A stretch of 64,000 nt of DNA from Gemmatimonadota bacterium (GTDB taxonomy: Bacteria; Gemmatimonadota; Gemmatimonadetes; Gemmatimonadales; Gemmatimonadaceae): NCBI GenBank assembly GCA_040388625.1, contig JAZKBK010000006.1, positions 482,702-546,701 on the forward strand, in the 5' to 3' direction. This document shows positions 25,544 to 35,200 of the stretch, one piece after another. The first letter of the stretch is position 1. Each line of letters begins with the position of its first letter. The notes under the pieces are model-generated. The model ran no database searches. It saw nothing but the letters and a program-made list of their open reading frames with translations, and was not told where the DNA came from. The position numbers and the translations under genes are program-made.

Positions 25544-25798
25544 ATGAATGACGGAGAACGCTTGAACGCGAGCCGGAGGCGCGGCTGGCGGCGCGCGATG
25601 CCACTGTTGCTCATCATCCCCTACGTCGGCACTCTCTGGGTCTCGACATACGCATCCGTGACGCCAGAGCTATGGGGAATCCCGTTCTTCTACTGGTATC
25701 AGTTTCTCTGGATCGGCATCGGCGCAGCAATCACCATAGTCGTCTATCTCGCTGAAGATCGCACCGACATGTCACGCAGCAATGGCGGTGAGCGATGA
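25544..25798 (+). CDS. DUF3311 small membrane protein
   Basis: 84 residues, two hydrophobic segments (MPLLLIIPYVGTLWVSTYAS and FFYWYQFLWIGIGAAITIVV) separated by PELWGIPF, the DUF3311 pattern. Genes of this family typically sit directly before sodium:solute symporters, as here, and may be a small subunit or assembly partner. The 17-base overlap with the symporter implies coupled translation. Confidence 0.88.
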   Translation: MNDGERLNASRRRGWRRAMPLLLIIPYVGTLWVSTYASVTPELWGIPFFYWYQFLWIGIGAAITIVVYLAEDRTDMSRSNGGER

Positions 25799-27359
25799 AG
25801 GATTTGCCAGCCGTCTTTCACTCAGCGTCGCGCGATCAACGAGTGTATGCGTGAACGTACCTGCACTCGCGGTGATGATTGCGCTGTTCGTACTGGTTAC
25901 CGGACTTGGCTTCTTCTCCGCACGCTGGCGCAGCGGAGACATGGATCTCCTGCACGAGTGGGGGCTCGCGGGCGGACGGTTCGGAACCGTCGTAACGTGG
26001 TTCCTGCTCGGCGGCGACCTCTATACGGCCTACACATTCATCGCGGTCCCGGCGCTGGTATTCAGCGCTGGTGCGATCGGGTTCTTCGCGGTGCCGTACA
26101 CCATCATCGTGTATCCGCTCGTCTTTCTCGTGATGCCGAGACTGTGGTCCGTGTGTCGCACGCACGGCTACGTTACACCGGCGGATTTCGTTCGCGGGCG
26201 ATATGACAGCAGTACGCTCGCGCTCGCGGTAGCGACGTCGGGGATTCTCGCCACCATGCCGTATATCGCGCTGCAGCTGGTCGGCATTCAGGTCGTGCTC
26301 GGCGCGGTCGGAATCGGCGGAACTGGCTTCATGGGCGATCTGCCCCTCATCATCGCGTTCGTGATCCTGGCAGCGTACACATATTCGAGCGGCCTGCGCG
26401 CGCCGGCGATGATCGCACTTGTGAAGGATGCGCTCATCTTCATCGTCGTGATCGCGGCCGTGATAATGATCCCCGCAAAGCTCGGCGGTTACGGCCACAT
26501 ATTTGCCGCGGTACCCAGAGAGAAGCTGATCCTGTCACCCTCGCAGTACGGCTCGTACGCCACGCTCGCATTTGGTTCCGCGCTCGCGTTGTTCCTGTAT
26601 CCGCATTCCATCACAGGTGTGCTCAGCAGTGACAGCCGCAAGGTGATCAAGCGCAATGCCGCGTTTCTTCCCATCTACAGCTTCCTTCTCGGACTCATCG
26701 CGCTACTCGGCTTCATGGCACTGGCAGCGGGCATCAAGCCGGATGCAACCTACGGCGCGCAGTACGCGGTGCCGGCGCTCTTCAATGCGATGTTCCCGCC
26801 CTGGTTCGCTGGTGTAGCATTTTCGGCAATCGCGATCGGCGCGCTCGTTCCGGCAGCGATCATGTCCATCGCTACCGCGAATCTGTTCACGCGCAACATC
26901 TATCGTGAATACTTCCGGCCCGATGCAACGCCGCGCCAGGAAGCGCGCATGGCAAAGGCCGCGTCGCTGGTCGTCAAATTCGGCGCGCTTGCATTCATTC
27001 TGCTGCTGGAGAACGCCAGACAGGAAGCGATCAACTTTCAACTGCTCGGCGGCGTCTGGATACTGCAGACCTTTCCCGCGATCGTGTTCGGACTGTACAC
27101 ACGCTGGTTCCACCGCTGGGCCCTGCTCGCCGGATGGGCGGTCGGCATGGTCAGCGGAACGATGATGGCCGCGTCGCAACACTTTACCGCGATCTTCCCG
27201 CTGCACATCGGCGGATCGCTGGTGCCCGGCTACACGGCGTTCTACGCGTTCGTCGCGAACGTGATCATCACAGTCGTACTCAGTGTTCTCTTCAACGCAC
27301 TGGGCGTTGCGAGCGGTGCGGATCGGACCGCCCGTGCCGACTACCTGGCGGAGAGCTGA
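25782..27359 (+). CDS. Sodium:solute symporter family permease
   Basis: About 525 residues with some 13 transmembrane helices. Features include LLHEWGLAGGRFGTVVTWFL, GYVTPADFVRGRYDS and LFLYPHSITGVLSS, in the order usual for SSS transporters of the MctP-like branch, which import small monocarboxylates. The first 25 residues from the ATG at 25782 are hydrophilic and lack a Shine-Dalgarno sequence, so GTG 25851, close to the first helix, is an alternative start. Paired with DUF3311 upstream. The exact substrate cannot be inferred. Confidence 0.9.
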   Translation: MAVSDEGFASRLSLSVARSTSVCVNVPALAVMIALFVLVTGLGFFSARWRSGDMDLLHEWGLAGGRFGTVVTWFLLGGDLYTAYTFIAVPALVFSAGAIGFFAVPYTIIVYPLVFLVMPRLWSVCRTHGYVTPADFVRGRYDSSTLALAVATSGILATMPYIALQLVGIQVVLGAVGIGGTGFMGDLPLIIAFVILAAYTYSSGLRAPAMIALVKDALIFIVVIAAVIMIPAKLGGYGHIFAAVPREKLILSPSQYGSYATLAFGSALALFLYPHSITGVLSSDSRKVIKRNAAFLPIYSFLLGLIALLGFMALAAGIKPDATYGAQYAVPALFNAMFPPWFAGVAFSAIAIGALVPAAIMSIATANLFTRNIYREYFRPDATPRQEARMAKAASLVVKFGALAFILLLENARQEAINFQLLGGVWILQTFPAIVFGLYTRWFHRWALLAGWAVGMVSGTMMAASQHFTAIFPLHIGGSLVPGYTAFYAFVANVIITVVLSVLFNALGVASGADRTARADYLAES

Positions 27360-27526
27360 GCCGGGCGAAGGGACCGAGGTGGAAAGATTCTTGCAAACAA
27401 CAGTTTATCGTTGCCGGACAACAATCATGCGTGCGTGAATCGCCGCCCGCCCCTACCTTAGAGCCACGCACCTTGGGTCAGATGTAGCCGGAAGACGTGG
27501 AGACATCAATCAGGAAGCTCTGACGC

Positions 27527-30211
27527 ATGGACGTGGAGCCGAATACCACCCCGACTCAAGCCACACTTCCGCACGGCGGCCCCGTGCGGCTGGTTACACT
27601 AGGACGCCTTGCTCTTCTCCAGCCTTCCGGCGAAGAGTTGCCCCTGCTTGGACACAAGCGTAAGCTGGCGCTCCTGGCCGTACTCGCGCTCTCTCCCAGC
27701 GCCGTGAGCCGCGAAGAGTTGATGGCGATGTTCTGGGCCGACGACAAGGACGAGCGGTCGCGACGGCATTCGCTGAGCAACTCGCTGTCGTTTCTACGCA
27801 GCATGCTTGGCAGCGACTCGATCGCAACGCACCGCGCCGATGTCACGCTCGCACCCGACGCGGTCGAGGTCGATGCGGTGGCGCTGCTTTCCGCTGCGCG
27901 ATCCAACGATCACGCGCGCGTCATGGATCTGTACGAAGGACCCTTCCTGGATGGCATTTACGTCCCGGGATCGGCGCGCTTCGACAGCTGGGTCGACACG
28001 CAGCGCGCCGCCATCGAGCGCGCCGTGTTTCGCGCGAAAGATGCCCCGAAAGACTCGTCGACGGGAGCGAGCAGCAATACGGCCGGCACTGCCCCGCGCG
28101 CCACTGCGCCGCCAGCTCCGCAACTCCCGCCAGCGACGGAACAGCACAGCCTGCCGTTTCCCGCTGCCGGTGCCCATCGGGAGAAACACACCGATCCCAA
28201 TGGCTTTCCTCTTACCAGACGCGTCCTGATCGCCGTCGCGTGGCTCGCGACGATCGTAACCATCGCTGCGTACGCGTTGCTGCGATACAATCCCGTCGTT
28301 ACCACGCGACCACTGATCGCGGTGACCGACATCGTTAACGTACAGGGCGACACGGCCTCCGCATGGCTCGAAGATGGCTTGCCGCAGATGATCACCGCCG
28401 ACCTGTCGAGCACCTCCGCGGTCGAGATGATCGGTCCGGCGCGCGTACGCACGACCCGCGCACGCGCACGGCTCCCTCTGCGCGGCGGACTGACTACGGC
28501 ACAGGCGCTGGATCTCGGACGACGGCTCGGCGCGTCGACGATCGTACGGGGGGAATTCACACACGGCAACGGGACGTACGTGCTGGACATCAGTACACAC
28601 GACGTTGCGAGTGGCCGCTCTGACAGCCGCTTCACCGTGACCGGAGCAGATCCCATGACGGTCGCCGGCTGGGCTGCCGGACGGGTGCTCGATCTCGCGG
28701 GCATCAACGGAAACAAGCCGCGTTTCGCGGATGTGGAGGCCAATAACGTCGCTGCATATCAACACTTCGTACGCTCACTGCATGCGGAGAGCGAAGGACG
28801 CTTCGCGGATAGCAGACGGGAGCTGGATGCATCGATCGCGATCGATTCGGGTTTCGCAAGTGCACTGTCCGCCAGATCGCGCATCGCTGCCGCCGAGGGC
28901 GACACCGAGACGCTCGGCCGCCTGAACCGCGCGATGACACATGCGCGACTCACTCCGTGGAACATCATGCGTGACGCGATCGATTCCGCAATTCACAATG
29001 GCGAGAACAGTCGTGCCGCACAGTTGGCAGTGGAACTCGTGGCGCGCTATCCGCATGATCCGCGGGCGTATGCAGCGCTCGCATCTATCTACACCAATCA
29101 GGGCGACTGGTCTCGGGCGCAATCGACGGCGCAGCAGGAGCTCGCGCTCGACTCTCTTGCCAACGAAGCTGGCGACGGGCCATGCGTACCGTGCAGTGCG
29201 TACGCCACGCTCGTACAGATCGAGCTGTTGCGCGGGAATCTCGGCGCCGCCGAGCAAACCGCGCGTCGCTGGGTGCAGCTGCAGCCGGACCTGCCGGTTG
29301 CGTGGGCCGTCATGGGAGACGTCCTCCATTACGCCGGCCGTTACGACGCAAGCGTCGGCGCCACCCGTCGCGCAGTGATGCTCAGTGGCAACGATCCGTC
29401 ATATCAGGTTCGCGCTGCACGCGCGCTCGTCGCCGAACGCAGAATCGCTGCGGCGGACTCGGTCCTGGCGCAAATCCAGTCCACGAGCAAGCAGATCCAG
29501 AACGACATCAGCGACGTCAGGGTGCTGGCGCTGCGCGAGCGTGGCGAATGGGGCAGGTCCAACAAGCTCATCGAAGCGTACCTTGCCACACACCCGAATG
29601 ACGACGCATTTCTGCTGGAGGAAATGGACGGACTCGGCCGGCTGGGCGCATACGCGGCCGCAGCGCGATTGTTCGATACGCGTATTGCACCGCGACTTGC
29701 GCCACCGGTCGAATCCGCACCGCAACGCCCGCGCGGCGATGCCGCTCGTGCCTTCAGCTGGACGCGCGCGCTGGAAGCAAACGCGATCGCCGGATCAGGC
29801 GATACCGTGCGCCTGCATGCAATTGCCGACTCGATGCGCGTCACGGGCGCACTGAGCTATCTGGATCGCGACAGGCAACTGTATCATCACGTCCTTGGCC
29901 TCATCGCCATGCAGGGAAAGCGATACGCGGAAGCGGAGGGAGAGTTCCAGGCCGCACGATGGGGTGTCGCTGGATGGACCGAGACAGTCGCGTGGCAGGC
30001 CCGCGCGGAAATGGCGCAGAACAAGCCTCGTGATGCGATCGCCACGCTGCGCCAGGGATACCAGGGGCCGCTCGACGCGATGGGCCGTTACGAACCACGC
30101 AGCGAGCTCGACATGCTCATGGCCATGGCGTTCCGGCAGGCGGGAATGCGAGACAGCGCCGCTGTATATGACCGGTACGTCGCGAGTGTGCGCAGCAGCT
30201 CGCGCGAGTGA
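27527..30211 (+). CDS. Membrane-bound BTAD/SARP-like transcriptional regulator with TPR-type C-terminus
   Basis: 894 residues. Residues about 20-105 form a winged-helix DNA-binding domain of the OmpR/SARP type (LVTLGRLALLQPSG, LLGHKRKLALLAVLALSP, SRRHSLSNSLSFLRSMLG), followed by part of a BTAD-like segment to about 170. A Pro/Ser/Ala-rich linker leads to one transmembrane helix at 232-253. The large outer part begins with a TolB/CadC-like domain (TASAWLEDGLPQMITADLSS, LGRRLGASTIVRGEFTHGNG) and continues as TPR-like helical repeats to the end (WSRAQSTAQQELALDS, LGAAEQTARRWVQLQPDLPV). This is the CadC plan: DNA binding inside, sensing outside. It is convergent with the PRC-barrel-like gene, seven bases apart. 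Targets are unknown. Confidence 0.85.
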   Translation: MDVEPNTTPTQATLPHGGPVRLVTLGRLALLQPSGEELPLLGHKRKLALLAVLALSPSAVSREELMAMFWADDKDERSRRHSLSNSLSFLRSMLGSDSIATHRADVTLAPDAVEVDAVALLSAARSNDHARVMDLYEGPFLDGIYVPGSARFDSWVDTQRAAIERAVFRAKDAPKDSSTGASSNTAGTAPRATAPPAPQLPPATEQHSLPFPAAGAHREKHTDPNGFPLTRRVLIAVAWLATIVTIAAYALLRYNPVVTTRPLIAVTDIVNVQGDTASAWLEDGLPQMITADLSSTSAVEMIGPARVRTTRARARLPLRGGLTTAQALDLGRRLGASTIVRGEFTHGNGTYVLDISTHDVASGRSDSRFTVTGADPMTVAGWAAGRVLDLAGINGNKPRFADVEANNVAAYQHFVRSLHAESEGRFADSRRELDASIAIDSGFASALSARSRIAAAEGDTETLGRLNRAMTHARLTPWNIMRDAIDSAIHNGENSRAAQLAVELVARYPHDPRAYAALASIYTNQGDWSRAQSTAQQELALDSLANEAGDGPCVPCSAYATLVQIELLRGNLGAAEQTARRWVQLQPDLPVAWAVMGDVLHYAGRYDASVGATRRAVMLSGNDPSYQVRAARALVAERRIAAADSVLAQIQSTSKQIQNDISDVRVLALRERGEWGRSNKLIEAYLATHPNDDAFLLEEMDGLGRLGAYAAAARLFDTRIAPRLAPPVESAPQRPRGDAARAFSWTRALEANAIAGSGDTVRLHAIADSMRVTGALSYLDRDRQLYHHVLGLIAMQGKRYAEAEGEFQAARWGVAGWTETVAWQARAEMAQNKPRDAIATLRQGYQGPLDAMGRYEPRSELDMLMAMAFRQAGMRDSAAVYDRYVASVRSSSRE

Positions 30212-30218
30212 ATTACGG

Positions 30219-30551
30219 TCAGGGCTCCGCACGCGCTTCCAGCTCGGCGCGTGTGTGATTGAGCCGCGGGTGCAAGGGATCGGAAAGATCCATCCACTCC
30301 CACGGAATCCGGAACCGACGATACCCGACGACGGATCCAATCCTCTGAACAAGCTTCTGCGCGAATACACCACCCGTCAGTGCTTCCATGAGTCCGTACG
30401 CACCGACGTGAAACTCGACGACTACATAGTCGTTGCCATGCTCGTGCAGCTCGATCCTTGCAAGCAGCTCCTCGATCCTTCCAACCTTGAGTCCATCCAC
30501 GTCGCGCACCAGGCGACCGATCAGATGACCGAGGAGCAATTCGCGAGACAT
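30219..30551 (-). CDS. Small PRC-barrel-like protein in NRAMP operon
   Basis: 110 residues; third gene of the operon, its ATG overlapping the stop of the preceding gene by one base (TAATG). The N-terminal half (LLLGHLIGRLVRDVDGLKVGRIEELLAR) has the strand-turn-strand pattern of PRC-barrel domains, which act as small binding modules. No membrane segment. Its conserved place behind the transporter suggests regulation or assembly of transport, by inference. I cannot assign a finer function. Confidence 0.7.
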   Translation of the reverse strand: MSRELLLGHLIGRLVRDVDGLKVGRIEELLARIELHEHGNDYVVVEFHVGAYGLMEALTGGVFAQKLVQRIGSVVGYRRFRIPWEWMDLSDPLHPRLNHTRAELEARAEP

Positions 30552-30943
30552 TACTTCTTCTCTCCCTGCGATCCGGGAATGTGACCGATGATATGATCGC
30601 CGAGCCAGCGCTCCAGCCGAGTGGACGGAAGTGTTGCGCCGTCCACATCCAGCTCGATCGTACCGCCTATCCCACGAACCGCGGAGAATGGCACGCGGCT
30701 CACGCCGAAGTCGCGGTCACGATGCAACATCGCTGATATCGCACCGCGCAGCCTGACCATCCACGTCCCGACGCGCTCGGCGCGCACTGCGCCGCCAATG
30801 AGTATCGTCGAGACGCGCAGCGGCTTGCCTTCCGTCAGCGTCAGAGCAAGCGCGTCGACGCGTCCTATCCTGCGGCCATTGCGATCGCACAGGCACGCGT
30901 CCAACACGTCGTGGACCAGCTGTACTCCATCCATCGCTTCCAT
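30551..30943 (-). CDS. PRC-barrel-like protein in NRAMP operon
   Basis: 130 residues. GGGAGG lies eight bases before the ATG at 30943, inside the end of the transporter gene, which stops at 30945. VLDACLCDRNGRRIGRVDALALTL is a PRC-barrel-like start; the middle (FGVSRVPFSAVRGIGGTIEL) looks like a second beta segment. Soluble. In other genomes NRAMP genes of this type are accompanied by PRC-barrel or MgtE N-terminal-domain proteins, which I take as support for a metal-transport accessory role. It has no recognisable catalytic motif. Confidence 0.72.
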   Translation of the reverse strand: MEAMDGVQLVHDVLDACLCDRNGRRIGRVDALALTLTEGKPLRVSTILIGGAVRAERVGTWMVRLRGAISAMLHRDRDFGVSRVPFSAVRGIGGTIELDVDGATLPSTRLERWLGDHIIGHIPGSQGEKK

Positions 30944-30944
30944 G

Positions 30945-32162
30945 TCAGCCGCCTCCCTTTAGCTGCAGCGGCAGGGAAACGAAGAACAGCACTATCGAAA
31001 GCACGGAGATGGAGATCAGGGCGATGTTGCTGATCCAGCCGTTACAGTGACGGCCCATGACCTTGCCGTCGTTCATCAGGGCGATGAGCGGGATCACCGT
31101 GAACGGAAGACTCGCTGCGGACAGCACCATCGACATGTTGGTGAGCGAGAGAGCACTGATGCCGAGCGTCGCCGGTATTGCCGCGACGAGTATCGCAACC
31201 GTGTAAACGGTGCTGAAGCGCGAGTCGCGAGCGGGCCGCAGATTCTCGCTCCATTCCCATCCGAATCCCTGCGCGATGAGATATGCGATCGATAGCGCGA
31301 TCTCGAGCGTTGCACCGAAGCAGGTGATGCACAACGTTGCGACGAACAGCCAGAAACCAGCACGGCCGAGCGGTGATACGAACAGCGAGCCGAGTTGCTC
31401 GAACTTCTCGATGTGGACGTGTGCGGGTGCGAATACGAGCGCCGCCGTCACGATCACTGCAAGCGCGAGCGTACCACCAAACAAATTCCCGAGCCCTGAC
31501 GTGATCCGGTTCACGCCCAGATAGTCCGGGGTCCAACCGTCCTCCACTGCGCCGGCAGAATAGAACAGATAGAGATAAGGACTGATCGAAGCACCGAGTA
31601 TGCTCACGGCGAGATACCAGTAGCGTGCGGGATTTTCAGTCGGGCCGGATGGAATGAACGCGTGGCCGAGCGCGCCCCAGTCCGGATGCGCCTTGATCGC
31701 ACCGACGGCGAACGAGATTGCGAGCAGCCCAAGGATCGCGGTTCCCTGCTCCACGATTCCGAACGTACCGCGCCACAGCAGCATCCAGCCGATCACCGCG
31801 ACTGGTATCGCCCACCATGGAAATGCGATTCCAGTTGCCATCTGCAACGCAGTTGCCACACCGCCGATCTCGGCCATCAGTACCATGAAGCTGACAACGA
31901 ACACCGCGATGAGCGCGACGAGAAAGAATCGCATTCCGAAGTGCTCGCGGAGCAAATCGACATACGTGCGCTTGCTCACGGCCGCGAGCCGCCCGGTCAT
32001 CTCCATCAGAAAGGCGAGACTGATGACCCCAAGTGCCAGTGCCCAGGTGAGCTGGTACCCGAACTCGCTTCCGGCCTGCGCCGAGGTACCGATGGAACCG
32101 ACTTCCAGAAACCCGCCGATTCCAGTGACGATTCCGAGTGCGATCTCGATCCACTTTTTCAT
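30945..32162 (-). CDS. NRAMP-like transporter with atypical metal-binding motifs
   Basis: 405 residues and about 11 helices, starting MKKWIEIALGIVTGIGGFLE at 32162; a longer reading would add 80 non-membrane residues in the region divergent from the restriction gene. Overall fold and conserved Gly-rich helix 1 and helix 6 (ILGASISPYLYLFYSAG) match NRAMP proteins. However, helix 1 lacks the DPGN motif, reading FLEVGSIGTSAQAG, and helix 6 lacks M-P-H. Both motifs supply the Mn/Fe ligands in canonical NRAMPs. It therefore probably moves a different ion, for example hydrated Mg as in NRAMP-related Mg transporters, or something unrelated. It heads an operon with two PRC-barrel-like genes. Confidence 0.85.
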   Translation of the reverse strand: MKKWIEIALGIVTGIGGFLEVGSIGTSAQAGSEFGYQLTWALALGVISLAFLMEMTGRLAAVSKRTYVDLLREHFGMRFFLVALIAVFVVSFMVLMAEIGGVATALQMATGIAFPWWAIPVAVIGWMLLWRGTFGIVEQGTAILGLLAISFAVGAIKAHPDWGALGHAFIPSGPTENPARYWYLAVSILGASISPYLYLFYSAGAVEDGWTPDYLGVNRITSGLGNLFGGTLALAVIVTAALVFAPAHVHIEKFEQLGSLFVSPLGRAGFWLFVATLCITCFGATLEIALSIAYLIAQGFGWEWSENLRPARDSRFSTVYTVAILVAAIPATLGISALSLTNMSMVLSAASLPFTVIPLIALMNDGKVMGRHCNGWISNIALISISVLSIVLFFVSLPLQLKGGG

Positions 32163-32284
32163 GGCGACCGTGTTACATGGCAAGACCTCTGCCGGAATTT
32201 CGGGACACTCGCACACGGGGGCCGCGGGACCCGAGGCGAAGGACGGTCGCGCGGACCGCCACGGGCGACGTATCTTGTCTCGCG

Positions 32285-35200
32285 ATGACGTTTCCCAGCG
32301 AAGCACCGGCGCGCCTGCGTGAACTGGCTCAGGCGTGGGCCGGAACCACCGTGAACGAGCGCGCGGCCTTCCAGACCTGGATGCTGCGCTTCTGCGAGGC
32401 ACTCGGCGTCGCCACCCCCGATCCGCCGACGGCGTCGTACAGGTTCGAGCTGCCAGTGCAGGTGATGGATCGTGAAGGGCGGGAATCCACCAACTTCATC
32501 GATTGCTGGAAGTCGGGTCATTTTGCGATCGAGGCGAAGGCCTCAGGCGACGACAGGCGTAACGACTCGCTGCTGCGAAAGGCCTTCGGTCAGGTGCGCA
32601 ACTACGTCGCGTACGTTTCCGGTGATGCGCCACCATATCTGATGGTGCTCGACGTCCCGCGCACTCTTATAGTGTGGGACCGGTGGAGCGGAGCGTACGG
32701 GGATTTCGCCGCCGGCCGGCGCATTGCGCTCAACACGCTGCACGATCGTCCCGAAGACATCCAGCTGTTGTACGATATCTTCGTCGATCCATCCGTCCGC
32801 GATCCCCGTGGGAAGGCACAGGTAGTGACAAGGGAAATCGCCGCCGGACTCGCCGAGCTCGCCGCGGAGCTGGAGACGCGCGGGCTCGACACCGAGCGCG
32901 TGGCGCGATTCCTCATGCGCTGCGTCTTCTCGTGCTTCGCGGAAGACGTCGGCTTGCTACCGGAGAATCTATTTCGTCGCACGCTCGAGACCGCGCGCAG
33001 CTCCGGCGATCACGAGCGTCTCACGATGGCGCTCACATCGCTCTGGAAGACGATGGACAGCGGCGGCATGTTCGGCGCCGAGCTGTTGCATCGCTTCAAC
33101 GGGCACTTCTTCAAGACCGTGGAAGCGTTGCCACTCGCGGCGCGCGACGTTGATCTTCTAATCGATGCCGCCAAGCACGACTGGTCACGCGTCGAGCCTT
33201 CCATCTTCGGCACTTTGCTGGTTCGTGCCCTCGATCCCGAAGAGCGTCACAGACTCGGCGCCGAGTACACACCGCGCGCGTACATCGAGCGTCTGGTTGA
33301 GCCCACTGTGATCGAGCCAATACGCGAGCGATGGACTGCCGTGCAGGCGGCGGCGTTGCAGTTGGAGGACACGGGAAGAGCGCGCGACAGGACGAAGGCG
33401 ATCAAGCAGATTCGCGAGTTTCACGAATGGATGCGCGGACTGTCGTTCCTGGATCCCGCATGCGGCAGCGGAAACTTTCTGTACGTGACGATGGCCGCGG
33501 TGAAGCGGATCGAGCACGAAGTGATGAACGAGATCGCGCGCCTGTCACACGGACAGGGCGGACTCGTGCTCGACGAAGTGCATCCGAGACAGTTCCACGG
33601 CATCGAGGTGAAGCCGTGGGCACGCGAGATCGCGGAGCTGACGCTGTGGATCGGATACCATCAATTCTGGCGCGAGTCGCATGGCGGAAGGACGCCGCCA
33701 GATCCGATTCTCGAGGACACGGGAACGATCGAGTGTCGCGACGCCGTACTGGCGTGGGATGAGATCGTGCATCGGCCGGAACGAGATCGCCCGGATCCGA
33801 CTCCGAGAATTGTGTCGCCGATTACGGGGGAGATGATTCCGGATCCGAATGCGAAGCTGAAGTACTACGAGTATGTGGGGGGGAGGCAGGCGGAGTGGCC
33901 GAGGGCAGATTTTATAATCGGAAACCCGCCGTATATGGGCGTGCAGCGGCAACGCGCGTCGATGGGTTGGGGGTACATCGACGCATTGCGAAGCGTATAC
34001 AGCACAATTCCCGATGGCGCGGACTTTGTCATGTATTGGTGGTGGCGGACTGCGAAACGCGTCGGCCGCGGAGAAACGATCCGCGCGGGCCTAATTACCA
34101 CCAATTCGATCGTTCAGTCACTGAATCGAAAGGTTGTAGAGGAAGCGACCGAGAACAACGCAGAGGTTGTATGGGTTATTCGCGATCATCCCTGGGGGGA
34201 TACGTCAAACGATGCAGCAGTCCGCGTGACCTTTACGGTTATTGCACCTACTGCGCAAAGCCACCGTATTATCACAGTTGACGACCGTGCAAACATCACG
34301 GCTTCGGAGCAGTATACGGAGCCCTTGAACAGCGATTTTACACCGCTGGCCAATGTAGGACAGAGTGCAACTGTCAGCCTACTTGCGAATCGGGGAATGA
34401 GCTTCCGCGGCGCTGCAATCGTTGGCGAAGGGTTCATGGTGCCGTCAGCTGCCGCGCCAGGGCTCGTGCGGGACGCGGACCCGACCCGTCAAGTACTACG
34501 GCCAATTCGGAACGGGCGTGACATAACGCAACGTCCGCGTGGTGATTGGGTTATCGATTTCGGTTCGATGTCCGAAGCGGAGGCACGTGGGTTCCCGCAA
34601 TTGTATGACATAGTTCGCACGCGAGTGCGCCCGGCACGGGAAGCGCAGGCAGATGTCGGTCGGAGACGCTTTTGGTGGAGGTTTGGACGGTCGAACGAAG
34701 ATATGCGTAACGGGCTCCGCAATCTCTCGCGTTTCGTTGCAACGCCGATGACGTCCAAACATCGATTTTTTGTTTGGCTTGAGCCCGAAATACTTCCTGA
34801 TCAAGGAATAATTGCCATTGCGTCGGACAAGGCGGTAATGCTTGGAATTCTTAGTTCGATAATTCATGTCACCTGGTCTCTCGCTGCTGGTGGTCGCCTA
34901 GGCGTTGGCAATGATCCCCGATACAACAATTCCTTGACGTTTGAATCTTTCCCGTTCCCACTGCCGACAACGGATCAAGCCGAATCTGTGTCAACCCTCG
35001 CCGAGCGCCTCGACTCTCACCGCAAATCCGCGATCGCGCGCGATGAGCGTGTGACGATGACCGGCATGTACAACGTCGTCGAGAAACTCCGCTCGGGTGC
35101 AGCACTCACACCGAAGGAGCGCGTGATTCACGAGATCGCGGCGTGTGGTGTGTTGCGCGACATGCACGACGAGCTCGATGCGCTGGTCGCCGAGTCGTAC

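Noticed and set aside
25781-25800. ATG at 25795 as a start for the symporter with ATGA overlap
   Set aside because: That frame stops after about 20 codons and does not lead into the transporter.
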